From contig NZ_KQ236688.1 of the NCBI RefSeq assembly GCF_001183545.1, positions 1,579,149-1,643,148 of the forward strand: a DNA stretch of 64,000 bases, given 5' to 3'. The notes beneath the pieces are model-generated. The model was not told the origin of the DNA. It saw only the letters and a list, made by a program, of their open reading frames with translations, and searched no databases. The DNA is from Cellvibrio sp. pealriver. GTDB lineage: Bacteria > Pseudomonadota > Gammaproteobacteria > Pseudomonadales > Cellvibrionaceae. Below are positions 1-8,534 of this stretch, piece by piece. Position 1 is the first letter of the stretch. Every line of letters begins with the position of its first letter. The position numbers were made by a program, and so were the translations under genes.

Positions 1-2709
1 GAAACCAACAACGTTGGCAGTATCCGACAAACCTGTCATCGCAAACTGGCCAGCAGTGGTGAGATTGTCGAACTCAACATCTGCATCTACCATCGTATAG
101 TTAGCTTGTACACCGAAACCAGATTCACCAAACCAATGCTGTGCAGCAACTTCAAGACCATCAATTACCGCTGATTTGTCGTTTACCGGCTTGTTTACTT
201 GCCAAATCAACAGCGGGTCATCATTGTCAGCACGAACCCAACGACCATTTGATGAAATAAATGCCGGGTCTGAATTTGCCAATACGTAAGTATGCAGCGC
301 CTCTTCGTTCACTTGAGGAATACCACTGGCAATCGCGGTTTGACCCAAACGTACGTCACGCAGACCGTAGGCAGTTTCATTAAAAATCTGGGTACCAATG
401 AATCCATCGACATCTTTACGGAAGTAACCCAATGACACGTAGCTGTCATCGGTGTAATACCATTCCGCAGACACATCAACGTTTTGCGATTCCATTGGTT
501 TCAAACCAGCATCGCCTGCGTTAGCAGTACGCTGCAATAAACTGTTCAAACCAACATCAGGACGCAAATCCGCGTAGCTCGGACGACCAATAGTTTCACT
601 GTAAGAGAAACGCAATTTCAGTGAATCTGTCGGGCTTATGTCAAAGTCTATATTTGGCAACAGATAATCGTAAGAACCAGTTTTTCTTTGTTGCGTTTTT
701 TCTGCCGCGTAAACAACGGACCAATCGTTGTCACTTTCCCACCACAAAATGGTTGGCTCATTGACCAATGACGATGAAGTTACATCAGTCTCTTCATAAC
801 GCAAACCGACTACCAAATTTGATTCCAAACCACCCAGTTCAAAATTGGAATTGAATTGCGTGAATGCGGATTTACTTTCTTCTTCAATAGTACGGTTAGT
901 TGTATAAATACCATTCCACTGGACTTTGCCATTCACGAAGCCATAGAAATCTTGCGGATACTTTCCACTCGCATTAATCGCTTCGGCAGTCTCGATGATT
1001 TTTGGCAAATTCGCATCAACACCAACGAAGAACAAATCATCTTTAGTGGTTGAACCATAATCAGGGAAGTCTTTACCAAAATCGCGGCTTTCGAAGTATT
1101 GATCAGGGAACTCTGCCGGATCTATACCATCCCAGTTACCCACACCTTGACGATTGTCACCGGATGCGCGGCTGCTGTTAAGATCTTTGCGTTGTTCGAT
1201 ACCAAATTTCAACCCGGCGTTTTCGAAGAAACCACTGCCATTGAATTGAAATTCTCCAATCAATTGAGTTTGTTCAATTTCAGTACGAGTGTGCGAACGA
1301 GGATTGTTAGTCATAGCGCCACTAACATCACCACCATCAATCACACCATTACAGTTACCGCTGTAATAATCATCACGAGGAGCGCGCTGACGCAAAATAC
1401 AATCGTCAGTAGTTACACTCATCAGTGGCATGTCTTTAGACCAATCCACATATTCACTGGTGATGATGTTAGCGTTCAAACCAACTTCGATACCCTGACT
1501 GTTGTTGTTCGCACTTGAATTGTGATGATCAAGCGTTAATTTCAACTGATCATTCACTTCAAAGGCGACATTCAGGCCTAATGAATTATTTTGCGTTAAC
1601 GAATCAACATGACCCGCTGCGAAAGACACGTCCTTCAGGCGGCTGACACCGTTGGTGAGGTAAGACTCGCGATAAATAACAGGTGTGCGTACTGCGCCGT
1701 TATCAAAGGTGAGCTCAGAGATAGCATCTACGTTAAACCATACCGACTGCTGTGCGCGCTCGGAAACACGATCAAGCTCAGAGAAAGTGTAGTCCAGAGT
1801 TGTGGTTAAACGCTCGGTTGGCTTGAATTGAATAATCGCTTGGGCATTAGTGCGCTCACGCTTATTATCCTGAACTTCATAGCGAAGATCTGTTGGCAGT
1901 GCGTATAAGTCGCCATTGTCAGGTGCATTATTGATTACAACACCACTTTTGAAACGACTTGTAGATGTATCATCCCAAGTATTCAAATTCGCCCAGTTGT
2001 TTACAAAGTTATTCGCATTGGAACTGTCACGGCGCTGATACGATCCGCTCACCGCTACACCGAACGTATCTTCATCATTCACCCAAGAACCCATGCCAGA
2101 TACTTCAGGGGTAATTTCATCACCCGCACCAGAGCGCACTGTTTCATCCTGAATGGCTTTTACACCAATAGAGGCGCGGCTACCTGCTTCCAGAGGACGA
2201 AGAGTTTTGATATTGATCGTTGCACCCAAACCACCAGTTGCAACGTCAGCGCGACCCGTTTTGTACACTTCTACGCCGAACACTGACTCAGAAGCGAGGT
2301 TGGCAAAGTCGTAGGCGCGCGTTGATGAATCACCAGTATTGCTGTTGGCAACCGCTGGCATCACACGACCATTTAAGGTCACCATGTTCAATTCAGCACC
2401 GATACCGCGAGCGGTCACTTGTGAGCCTTCGCCATCGGAACGATTGATCGAGAGACCTGAAATGCGCTGCAGTGATTCAGCAAGGTTGGAGTCAGGCATC
2501 TTGCCGATATCTTCGGCTGAAATGGCATCAACAACACCTACCGCATTGCGCTTGGTGTCCATCGCCTGAGCAACGGATGCACGAATACCTGTAACCATTA
2601 CTTCTTCTACAGAATCGTCTTGTGCGTAAGTCATGCCGCTGAGACTGGCTACTGCAGCTGTAACTGCAGTGGCCAGAAGTTTTTTCTTAAAGCTTATCGT
2701 TTTGTACAT
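1..2709 (-). CDS. TonB-dependent receptor, N-terminal 903 codons (gene runs off the left edge)
   Basis: Outer-membrane TonB-dependent receptor; it imports a bulky substrate, probably a carbohydrate, using energy from TonB-ExbBD. The reading frame is open from the ATG at 2709 to base 1, so the C-terminal strands are missing. Visible: a signal peptide ending in TYA-QDD near residue 29, a TonB-box-like EEVMVTG just after it, a plug domain (DAISAEDIGKMPDSNLAE, then ISGLSINR and TARGI), and a long barrel rich in aromatic and Asn/Asp residues with ETIGRPSYADLRP near residue 700. The last visible residues (GLSDTANVVGF) are typical of the large Xanthomonas/Caulobacter-type receptors (TIGR01782-like), which are often over 900 residues. 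A good ribosome site (AGGAG) precedes the start. The substrate cannot be read from sequence; no co-transcribed hydrolase is visible on this side. Confidence 0.92.
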   Translation of the reverse strand, partial: MYKTISFKKKLLATAVTAAVASLSGMTYAQDDSVEEVMVTGIRASVAQAMDTKRNAVGVVDAISAEDIGKMPDSNLAESLQRISGLSINRSDGEGSQVTARGIGAELNMVTLNGRVMPAVANSNTGDSSTRAYDFANLASESVFGVEVYKTGRADVATGGLGATINIKTLRPLEAGSRASIGVKAIQDETVRSGAGDEITPEVSGMGSWVNDEDTFGVAVSGSYQRRDSSNANNFVNNWANLNTWDDTSTSRFKSGVVINNAPDNGDLYALPTDLRYEVQDNKRERTNAQAIIQFKPTERLTTTLDYTFSELDRVSERAQQSVWFNVDAISELTFDNGAVRTPVIYRESYLTNGVSRLKDVSFAAGHVDSLTQNNSLGLNVAFEVNDQLKLTLDHHNSSANNNSQGIEVGLNANIITSEYVDWSKDMPLMSVTTDDCILRQRAPRDDYYSGNCNGVIDGGDVSGAMTNNPRSHTRTEIEQTQLIGEFQFNGSGFFENAGLKFGIEQRKDLNSSRASGDNRQGVGNWDGIDPAEFPDQYFESRDFGKDFPDYGSTTKDDLFFVGVDANLPKIIETAEAINASGKYPQDFYGFVNGKVQWNGIYTTNRTIEEESKSAFTQFNSNFELGGLESNLVVGLRYEETDVTSSSLVNEPTILWWESDNDWSVVYAAEKTQQRKTGSYDYLLPNIDFDISPTDSLKLRFSYSETIGRPSYADLRPDVGLNSLLQRTANAGDAGLKPMESQNVDVSAEWYYTDDSYVSLGYFRKDVDGFIGTQIFNETAYGLRDVRLGQTAIASGIPQVNEEALHTYVLANSDPAFISSNGRWVRADNDDPLLIWQVNKPVNDKSAVIDGLEVAAQHWFGESGFGVQANYTMVDADVEFDNLTTAGQFAMTGLSDTANVVGF

Positions 2710-2760
2710 GAAGCTCTCCTTTTTTATCGTCAGGAATTATGTTTTCCGGTACACGCATAC

Positions 2761-2791
2761 TTGGATAAACACCGTAAAGGTGTTTATCCAA
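2761..2791. repeat. Perfect 13-bp inverted repeat in the receptor leader
   Basis: Arms TTGGATAAACACC (2761-2773) and GGTGTTTATCCAA (2779-2791) flank a 5-nt loop. In the receptor transcript it would form a strong hairpin about 50 nt before the start codon. No U-tract follows, so it is not a simple terminator. It could be a second operator or an mRNA stability or translation element. Confidence 0.7.
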
Positions 2792-2945
2792 ATATGATCA
2801 CCTTCAGTGACGAAGATGAATTCTCTAAAGCACTCTTGTTTTTCGTTATTTAAAGGGCAAGCCCAAACATCCTTGCGATATTTTTTTGTTGTCCACTCTG
2901 ACTGCCAAGCAGAGACCCGCACCTCCACCAAGCAATTTGTGCGCA

Positions 2946-2974
2946 AAACTACTCCCATGTGACAGCGCTGTCAA
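2946..2974 (-). promoter_or_regulatory. Putative sigma70 promoter of the TonB-dependent receptor
   Basis: On the minus strand TTGACA (2969-2974) is followed after 17 nt by TAGTTT (2946-2951). The -35 is perfect and the -10 is weak. Transcription would begin near 2939 and give a leader of about 230 nt before the receptor ATG. The -35 box lies inside a 14-bp palindrome, as expected for a repressible promoter. Confidence 0.55.
2960..2973. promoter_or_regulatory. Palindromic operator TGACAGCGCTGTCA, LacI-family-like
   Basis: A perfect 14-bp palindrome with a central CG step, the usual architecture of LacI/GalR-family operators. It overlaps the -35 box of the receptor promoter, so a bound repressor would block transcription. 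No regulator gene is adjacent in the window. The family assignment is inference from operator form only. Confidence 0.5.
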
Positions 2975-3063
2975 TTATTTAAAAATAGAAATATTGTAAA
3001 GATAAGTGGGAAAAACCAAACACAAGTTATAGTCAGAAAAACAATATAAAATCAGTCTTTTGA

Positions 3064-3753
3064 CTATAAGACACGCCAATCAACTGGATTTTTGCCTTGC
3101 TTTTGCAAGTATTGATTCGCTGTTGAAAAGTGGCCGCAGCCAATAAATCCGCGGTGTGCAGACAATGGAGATGGATGAGGAGCTTTTAAAATAAGATGTT
3201 TGCGCGCATCAAGAAATGCTGCTTTTTTTTGCGCATAACTTCCCCACAATAAAAAAACAACATTGTTACATTGATCATTGACCAATTTGACAGCCCTGTC
3301 AGTGAACATCTCCCAACCTCGCCCTTGATGAGAACCCGCTCTCGCCTGCTCAACTGTCAAGGTCGCATTGAGCAACAAAACCCCCTGGTTTGCCCATGAT
3401 TGCAAACATCCATGTGATGGGATTGGAAGCCCCAAATCCCGTTGCAATTCTTTGTACATATTTTGCAAAGAAGGAGGTGTAGGAACGCCTTGCTGGACGG
3501 AAAAACATAATCCATGCGCCTGATTAGGCCCGTGATATGGATCCTGCCCCAGAATAACTACCTTGACCTGATCCAACGGCGTACTGTTGAACGCGTTGAA
3601 AATATTTTTAGATGCAGGATAGATCACTTTGCCCTGCTGCTTTTCCGCGAGCAAAAATGCCTTGAGTTGTTGCATATACGGCTGCTCAAACTCGCTGGAA
3701 AGATGCATTAACCAACTGGGATGGAGGTCTATTTTTTTGGTGACAGCAGACAT
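3064..3753 (-). CDS. ung: Uracil-DNA glycosylase (family 1)
   Basis: Removes uracil from DNA as the first step of base excision repair. From the chosen ATG the protein has 229 residues, the normal family length. It shows the water-activating motif GQDPYHG with the catalytic Asp, the LLWGSYAQ strand, and the minor-groove loop [11 protein letters not shown]. An upstream in-frame start at 3813 would add 20 residues, but that stretch is the terminator hairpin of the peroxiredoxin gene and makes no sense as protein, so the ATG at 3753 is preferred. The gene lies downstream of the peroxiredoxin on the same strand, separated by that terminator. Confidence 0.96.
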   Translation of the reverse strand: MSAVTKKIDLHPSWLMHLSSEFEQPYMQQLKAFLLAEKQQGKVIYPASKNIFNAFNSTPLDQVKVVILGQDPYHGPNQAHGLCFSVQQGVPTPPSLQNMYKELQRDLGLPIPSHGCLQSWANQGVLLLNATLTVEQARAGSHQGRGWEMFTDRAVKLVNDQCNNVVFLLWGSYAQKKAAFLDARKHLILKAPHPSPLSAHRGFIGCGHFSTANQYLQKQGKNPVDWRVL

Positions 3754-3770
3754 ATTGATTTCCCGCAAAT

Positions 3771-3799
3771 AAAAAGCCCGGCATTGAGCCGGGCTTTTT
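3771..3799 (-). terminator. Rho-independent terminator of the peroxiredoxin gene
   Basis: GCCCGGC and GCCGGGC arms with a 5-nt loop, flanked by A5 and T5 runs, so it could act in both directions. It lies just past the peroxiredoxin stop and before ung. Confidence 0.88.
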
Positions 3800-3825
3800 A
3801 CAAGACTAAACACTAAAAGTAAAAC

Positions 3826-4428
3826 TTAAAGCTTATCAGCGTTTTCAGCTAAGTACTTGGCAACACCAGCAGGTGATGCATCCATACCCTTGTCGCCGTC
3901 TTTCCAACCCGCTGGGCACACTTCACCGTGCTGCTCATGGAAAATCAATGCATCAACGGTGCGAATGGTTTCATCAATGTTACGACCGATTGGCAGATCG
4001 TTAACGATTTGCGAACGAACTACGCCCGCTTCATCAATAATGAAAGTACCACGGAAAGCAACGCCATCAGCTGATTCTACGTCGTATGCCTTAGCAATTT
4101 CGTGCTTAACGTCAGCTACCAGTGTGTATTTAACCGGGCCGATGCCACCCTCATTTACAGGAGTGTTACGCCAAGCGTTGTGAGTGAACTGAGAGTCAAT
4201 TGATACACCGATAACTTCAACATTACGCTTTTTGAACTCTTCTACACGGTGGTCAAACGCCAACAATTCAGAAGGACATACAAAAGTGAAGTCCAGTGGA
4301 TAGAAGAACACAACTGCTTTTTTGCCTTTGGTGGCAGCTGCAAAGTTGTAACCGTCTACGATTTCGCCACTTGCCAATACCGCTGCTGCGGTGAAATCCG
4401 GTGCTTTTTTACCTACTAATACGCCCAT
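3826..4428 (-). CDS. Typical 2-Cys peroxiredoxin (AhpC/TSA family)
   Basis: Reduces hydrogen peroxide and organic hydroperoxides in the cytoplasm. The 200-residue protein has the peroxidatic Cys51 in FVCPSE and the resolving Cys171 in EVCPAGW, which marks the typical 2-Cys class, with GTFIID and a YF-like helical C-terminus. Length is normal. The ribosome site AGGAG lies 7 nt before ATG. The reductase partner (AhpF or thioredoxin) is not in the window. Upstream lies an OxyR-type site at a position that fits direct activation, so peroxide induction is likely. It ends in its own terminator and is probably monocistronic. Confidence 0.95.
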   Translation of the reverse strand: MGVLVGKKAPDFTAAAVLASGEIVDGYNFAAATKGKKAVVFFYPLDFTFVCPSELLAFDHRVEEFKKRNVEVIGVSIDSQFTHNAWRNTPVNEGGIGPVKYTLVADVKHEIAKAYDVESADGVAFRGTFIIDEAGVVRSQIVNDLPIGRNIDETIRTVDALIFHEQHGEVCPAGWKDGDKGMDASPAGVAKYLAENADKL

Positions 4429-4513
4429 AACAATACTCCTGATGGTTGATAGGTTAATCGGTGGGATAAATACCTGCTTTCAGCGACCGTAAATCTATTC
4501 AATTTGTATGAAT

Positions 4514-4566
4514 ATTTTATGGCCAGTTATTGATCGGCTGATATTTATCGATAGTGCGCCGCTATC
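4514..4566 (-). promoter_or_regulatory. Peroxiredoxin promoter with OxyR-type site
   Basis: GATAG-N7-CTATC (4550-4566) matches the OxyR half-site pattern ATAG-N7-CTAT. On the minus strand a -10-like TAAAAT lies at 4514-4519, with no good -35, as is usual for activated promoters. Transcription would start near 4507, placing the OxyR site at about -43 to -59. Only one of the two tandem OxyR motifs is clear. Confidence 0.6.
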
Positions 4567-4721
4567 ATACACAGCCGAGGGAGCGTGTCATATTGATTTT
4601 CTATATAACCATCCAAAGACTATCGCTATGGCTAAAAGTTGATGTCACCCGCCATTTTTAGCGATTAGGTTATATTAACGAACAAAAAAACATTTCAAAT
4701 AAGAACTCATCTCAAAAGTTG

Positions 4722-4750
4722 TTGACATAAATTATCATTAGCATTAAATT
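4722..4750 (+). promoter_or_regulatory. bfd promoter with Fur-like box
   Basis: TTGACA at 4722-4727 and TAAATT at 4745-4750 are 17 nt apart. The 15 bases at 4723-4737, read on the minus strand, match the Fur core TGATAATNATTATCA at 11 of 14 defined positions and overlap the -35. Iron-repressed expression of bfd is therefore likely, as known for Bfd in other gammaproteobacteria. Confidence 0.6.
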
Positions 4751-4799
4751 TTGATCATATGATTTTCGGTTAAACAACACGCAATTCAGGTTATTTCCC

Positions 4800-5012
4800 A
4801 TGTACGTTTGTTTATGCAAAGGTATTACTGATCGTCAAATCAAAGCTGCTATCGATAATGGCGCCAGCTCTATTGGGCAGCTGCGCAAAGCATTAGGTGT
4901 TGCAAGTCAATGCGGTAAATGCTCCTCGATGACCCGCGAAATTCTGGATGAAGCACTCAATAGCGAAGCACCTATGATCAATGGCTTGCCGCAATTCTAT
5001 GCAGTCGCCTGA
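4800..5012 (+). CDS. bfd: Bacterioferritin-associated ferredoxin
   Basis: A 70-residue [2Fe-2S] protein that docks on bacterioferritin and passes electrons to release stored iron. The four cluster cysteines C4, C6, C38 and C41 have the family spacing (CxC and CxxC). Length is slightly above the E. coli protein. It lies directly upstream of bfr, 153 nt away, and has its own promoter with a Fur-like box, consistent with production under iron limitation while Bfr is controlled separately. Confidence 0.94.
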   Translation: MYVCLCKGITDRQIKAAIDNGASSIGQLRKALGVASQCGKCSSMTREILDEALNSEAPMINGLPQFYAVA

Positions 5013-5096
5013 TCTATAACCTGAATAGCAATTAAAATCATTGTTATTTTTATCTAAATTTCTTTATACATCAACAACTTATAAAAACCTCCTCGC

Positions 5097-5125
5097 TTGA
5101 CACCCCACCCGTTCAGGATCACACT
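5097..5125 (+). promoter_or_regulatory. Candidate promoter of bfr
   Basis: TTGACA (5097-5102), a 17-nt spacer and a weak CACACT -10. It would start transcription about 30 nt before the bfr ATG. The -10 is poor, so this is tentative. Confidence 0.35.
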
Positions 5126-5165
5126 TCCTCCAATTTCTTTCTCACGAAGCAAAAAGGAGAACGCC

Positions 5166-5642
5166 ATGAAAGGTGATCCACAAGTAGTAGCCGTATTAAA
5201 TAAAGTCCTGGGCAACGAACTGGTAGCAATTAACCAGTATTTCCTTCATTCACGTATGTACAAAGATTGGGGCCTGAAAGAACTGGCAGACCATGAGTAC
5301 CATGAATCTATCGATGAAATGAAACATGCAGATGCGTTGGTCGAGCGCATTTTGTTTCTGGAAGGGCTACCGAATCTGCAAGATCTCGGCAAATTGCACA
5401 TAGGCGAAGACACACAGGAAATGTTGAAATCAGATCTGAAGCTCGAATTAAAAGCGATTCCGGATTTGCGCGATGGCATCTTGGTCTGTGAAAGTGTGCG
5501 CGATTTTGTAAGCCGCGATTTACTGAAGAGCATTCTTGAATCAGAAGAGGAACATGTTGATTGGCTTGAAACCCAATTATCGCTGATCGATAAAGTAGGT
5601 ATTCAAAATTATCTGCAATCGAAAATGGCATCCTCGTCTTGA
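5166..5642 (+). CDS. bfr: Bacterioferritin, heme-binding type
   Basis: Forms a 24-subunit shell that oxidises and stores iron. The 158-residue protein has the complete ferroxidase centre (E18, E51, H54, E94, E127, H130), the conserved Y25 and the heme ligand M52, so it is a full heme-binding Bfr rather than a ferroxidase-dead subunit. The start at 5166 has an AGGAG ribosome site 7 nt upstream; an upstream non-ATG start at 5097 would add 23 unrelated residues and is rejected. It follows bfd and ends at a strong terminator. Confidence 0.97.
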   Translation: MKGDPQVVAVLNKVLGNELVAINQYFLHSRMYKDWGLKELADHEYHESIDEMKHADALVERILFLEGLPNLQDLGKLHIGEDTQEMLKSDLKLELKAIPDLRDGILVCESVRDFVSRDLLKSILESEEEHVDWLETQLSLIDKVGIQNYLQSKMASSS

Positions 5643-5663
5643 TCCGACAATGCTTTTCAGCGA

Positions 5664-5702
5664 GACAATAAAAAAGGAACTACAAGTTCCTTTTTTATTG
5701 TC
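5664..5702. terminator. Bidirectional terminator between bfr and gspB
   Basis: A perfect inverted repeat with 18-bp arms and a 3-nt loop centred on 5683, containing GGAACT/AGTTCC flanked by A6 and T6 runs. It serves the convergent genes on both sides. Confidence 0.92.
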
Positions 5703-5743
5703 GGTGCATTTTTATAGAACGATAAAAAATAGGCGCTCAGCCA

Positions 5744-6628
5744 TTACATATTGATCCAACCATTTAATGCACGCAATTTGAACTGGGTATTGCCGTGTTT
5801 TAACACTACCCCATCAACATAAATTTCCTGCACCACAAATTGTCCAACAGAAATAATATTTCCTACACCAGCAGTCTGGTTATTAATAACCACACTGCTG
5901 ACTCCATTCGCTAAAAAGTTATGCCGCAAATAAGTAATTGTTGGGATCGACTGGCGCATATTCCAGGGCAATGCATTGAAGTCAGGAATGTTGGTAATGC
6001 TTGCAAAAGTACGCGGTGGAAGATCCGGTTCGGTCTCCGCAGCAACAACACTACTTATATTTTCCTCCGCTGCAAATGGATCAACAACAGAAGCAGAACC
6101 AGTTGAAGATTCAGCCGCATACAACTCATTTATATCAGCATCAATTCCCGGTGCCGCCACCTCTGGCGCTTCATAGAGTTGATTCACGTCGGCACTCACT
6201 GCTGCACCAGCATTAGCATTAGCTACAGCAGGTGTTGATGTTGTAATTGTTGACTGTGTTGTGGTCACTGATCCTGCTGCAATGGATTGATTTTGAACAG
6301 AACTCAGAGCGTCTTTCGTAGGCGCTGGTAGTTGGGATACATGTTGTTCATTTACACTTATCGTAGCAACAGTTGGCTCTATAACAGCAACCGGCTCCGT
6401 TTGTGTGCTAGTTAATGATGCATCACTCCGCTTAAACCACCACAGTGCAGCAGCAATAAACGATAAGAAAACAATCAGCACAGCAACAATTAATGCCCAC
6501 TTATAACCCTTTGAAGCCGATATACGAGCCAACTCGTGTGGCGTATGCAAAGTGCTAATATCCGGAACTGCATTTTGGTTTTTCCGTTCACTTTCAGCGC
6601 GATTCAGGGCATCTAATATTAATGACAT
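5744..6628 (-). CDS. gspB: Type II secretion assembly protein GspB (ExeB-like)
   Basis: Partner of GspA; together they help insert the secretin GspD of the type II secretion system through the peptidoglycan. The 294-residue protein starts with the characteristic MSLILDALNRAESERK, has one membrane segment at about residues 44-65, a long low-complexity periplasmic linker rich in Ala, Thr, Ser and Val, and a C-terminal GspB domain (VVLKHGNTQFKLRALNGWI). It follows gspA with 2 nt between stop and start, so the two are co-transcribed. The rest of the secretion operon is not in the window. Confidence 0.88.
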   Translation of the reverse strand: MSLILDALNRAESERKNQNAVPDISTLHTPHELARISASKGYKWALIVAVLIVFLSFIAAALWWFKRSDASLTSTQTEPVAVIEPTVATISVNEQHVSQLPAPTKDALSSVQNQSIAAGSVTTTQSTITTSTPAVANANAGAAVSADVNQLYEAPEVAAPGIDADINELYAAESSTGSASVVDPFAAEENISSVVAAETEPDLPPRTFASITNIPDFNALPWNMRQSIPTITYLRHNFLANGVSSVVINNQTAGVGNIISVGQFVVQEIYVDGVVLKHGNTQFKLRALNGWINM

Positions 6629-6630
6629 TA

Positions 6631-8325
6631 CTACAGCCCCTGCATATCCAATGGAGCAACAACCGGTTGCTCTTCGTGTAATTCAATGAGCGATTTATCA
6701 ATCCCCAATGCTTCATTCAAACGGCGTAATGTCTGTGCATTGATAACGCCATCCGGAATAATATTGTGTGTCGATTGAAAAAGTTCTACGCGTTTTTTCA
6801 GGCGATCAGTAAAAAATTGCCGCGTCAGTGGCGCTGGTTGCTGATCAAGTTGCGCGAACTGCTCTGCAATCCAGGTCACCAGATCACTTTTATCCCCTAC
6901 GCGCAAATCGCTATCAAAATCTTGCGGTCGCGACCACATATACAAAAAATCCCCATTCCATAAATCAGCGATATCATTCCATGGCAAGGTTTTATATTCA
7001 CCATTGACCAGCAGCATGACCTGATTTTCACTCAAACCAATCAGTAAGCCATAGACCCATTTTTTATCGGGTGTAGCCAGCGTAATAAGCCCCGGGCGAT
7101 TAATCTCTTTCAGCTCATCCCACGAATGAATACGGACTTTTTCGCAAACATAATTGGCTCCCTGAGCAAGCAGGCAAGGAGAGTTGTTATTCCTGGCCGT
7201 CAACCCAAGATAGCTAAGCAACCCTAACTGTGCCGCCGCTAAATCCCGCGTCGCCAAAGTGCTGACCTCTGGCACAAGAGGTTTGGCAAGAGTGCGAATT
7301 TCACTGAGGGAATGTACTACCACGGCAGAACTACTTGATGATGCAGATACTGAAGCGGGCGCTGATGAGCTCTGAACGGCAACAGGCGCTACCGAAGTGG
7401 ATGCCTCATCCGGAACCCAAAACCAAACGGTAAGCATTACAGCCACGACTACTACAACGAACAGTGCGTGCCAGGATGTGCGCGACGCAGCCAATTTTTC
7501 TTCCTGTTGCGTGTTGGTACCCGCAACTTCTTTGATTGCAGCAGCAAAAATAGATTTATCAATATGATGCAGGTTTTGTGCATAAGCACCCAGTAATAAC
7601 CGCTCACAAAGCACATTAATTAATCGGGGAATTCCACCGCTAAAGCGGTGTATTTTTTTGATCATTGAGTCGCTAAACGGCCGTACATGCTCAGGTAAAC
7701 CCGCTATTTTTAGACGATGGGTTATATACGCTTTTGTTTCTGCCAAACTTAATGCTTCAAGATGAAAACGCGCGGTAATCCTCTGCGATAATTGTCGCAA
7801 TGCAGGTCTGGCCAATAATTTTTTTAACTCTGGCTGGCCTACCAACATAATCTGCAACAATTTTTCAGTGGTCGTTTCAAGATTGGTCAGTAACCGGATC
7901 TGCTCCAACACCGGCACTTTCAATAATTGTGCTTCATCAATTAATAAAACGGTTTTGCGCCCTTTTCGATGATTATCCAACAGGAATTGATTAAGCGCGT
8001 CAGTCAGATTTTTTACCGTTAATTCATCTGCGATATAAACCACTCCCAATTCATCGCAGATAGTCGATAGCAACTCTGGGGCACTACCCATCGGGTTGAG
8101 AATAATTGCAATATCTGTATTAGAGGGCAATTGCTCCAGTAAACAGCGGATAATTGTCGTTTTACCTGTGCCGACCTCACCCGTCAGCATCACAAAACCG
8201 CCGTTTTGGATACCATAAAGTAAATGCGCCAACGCCTCCCGATGCTGGTCGCTCATAAAGAGATAGCGCGGGTTTACGGCGATGGAAAATGCAGGCTCTT
8301 TAAGCCCGAAAAATTCGTGGTACAT
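6631..8325 (-). CDS. gspA: Type II secretion assembly ATPase GspA (ExeA-like)
   Basis: Inner-membrane AAA ATPase with a periplasmic peptidoglycan-binding end, acting with GspB. Order in the 564 residues: MYHEFFGLKEPAFS start, Walker A GEVGTGKTT (49-57), Walker B VLLIDEAQ near 135, sensor region LVGQPELKKLL, membrane segment around 286-305, a Ser/Ala linker, a peptidase-like inactive domain with the SPCLLAQG stretch, and a peptidoglycan-binding repeat (IIPDGVINAQTLRRLNEALG) near 530. Length and order match ExeA. The 209-nt gap to the divergent gcvP should hold promoters for both; no clear boxes stand out. Confidence 0.9.
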   Translation of the reverse strand: MYHEFFGLKEPAFSIAVNPRYLFMSDQHREALAHLLYGIQNGGFVMLTGEVGTGKTTIIRCLLEQLPSNTDIAIILNPMGSAPELLSTICDELGVVYIADELTVKNLTDALNQFLLDNHRKGRKTVLLIDEAQLLKVPVLEQIRLLTNLETTTEKLLQIMLVGQPELKKLLARPALRQLSQRITARFHLEALSLAETKAYITHRLKIAGLPEHVRPFSDSMIKKIHRFSGGIPRLINVLCERLLLGAYAQNLHHIDKSIFAAAIKEVAGTNTQQEEKLAASRTSWHALFVVVVVAVMLTVWFWVPDEASTSVAPVAVQSSSAPASVSASSSSSAVVVHSLSEIRTLAKPLVPEVSTLATRDLAAAQLGLLSYLGLTARNNNSPCLLAQGANYVCEKVRIHSWDELKEINRPGLITLATPDKKWVYGLLIGLSENQVMLLVNGEYKTLPWNDIADLWNGDFLYMWSRPQDFDSDLRVGDKSDLVTWIAEQFAQLDQQPAPLTRQFFTDRLKKRVELFQSTHNIIPDGVINAQTLRRLNEALGIDKSLIELHEEQPVVAPLDMQGL

Positions 8326-8534
8326 AGCTAATCAACACACTGTTATTAGGATGCCGCCTTGAGCGGTGCTGAATCATAACAGGCCTGAGATCGCGCCGTT
8401 ACTCTCTTGTTCCATGCACCAGAGCGATTGCCCGAAAAGCCCCAAATTGATACCATTGCCGCCTTTTTAAACAGGCACCGCCTGACTGTAGTTCCCCGCC
8501 AATTTGATCACTTTCCACACTATAGAGAGTTTCT

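Noticed and set aside
2737..2958. 73-residue open frame in the receptor leader
   Set aside because: It begins upstream of the predicted transcription start and covers the hairpin; no ribosome site or recognisable protein.
3754..3813. N-terminal extension of ung
   Set aside because: It translates the terminator of the peroxiredoxin gene; the ATG at 3753 gives the normal family length.
8326..8534. Possible glycine riboswitch before gcvP
   Set aside because: A GAGAG and CTCAGG resemblance was seen only on the strand away from gcvP; the conserved core of the aptamer is missing.
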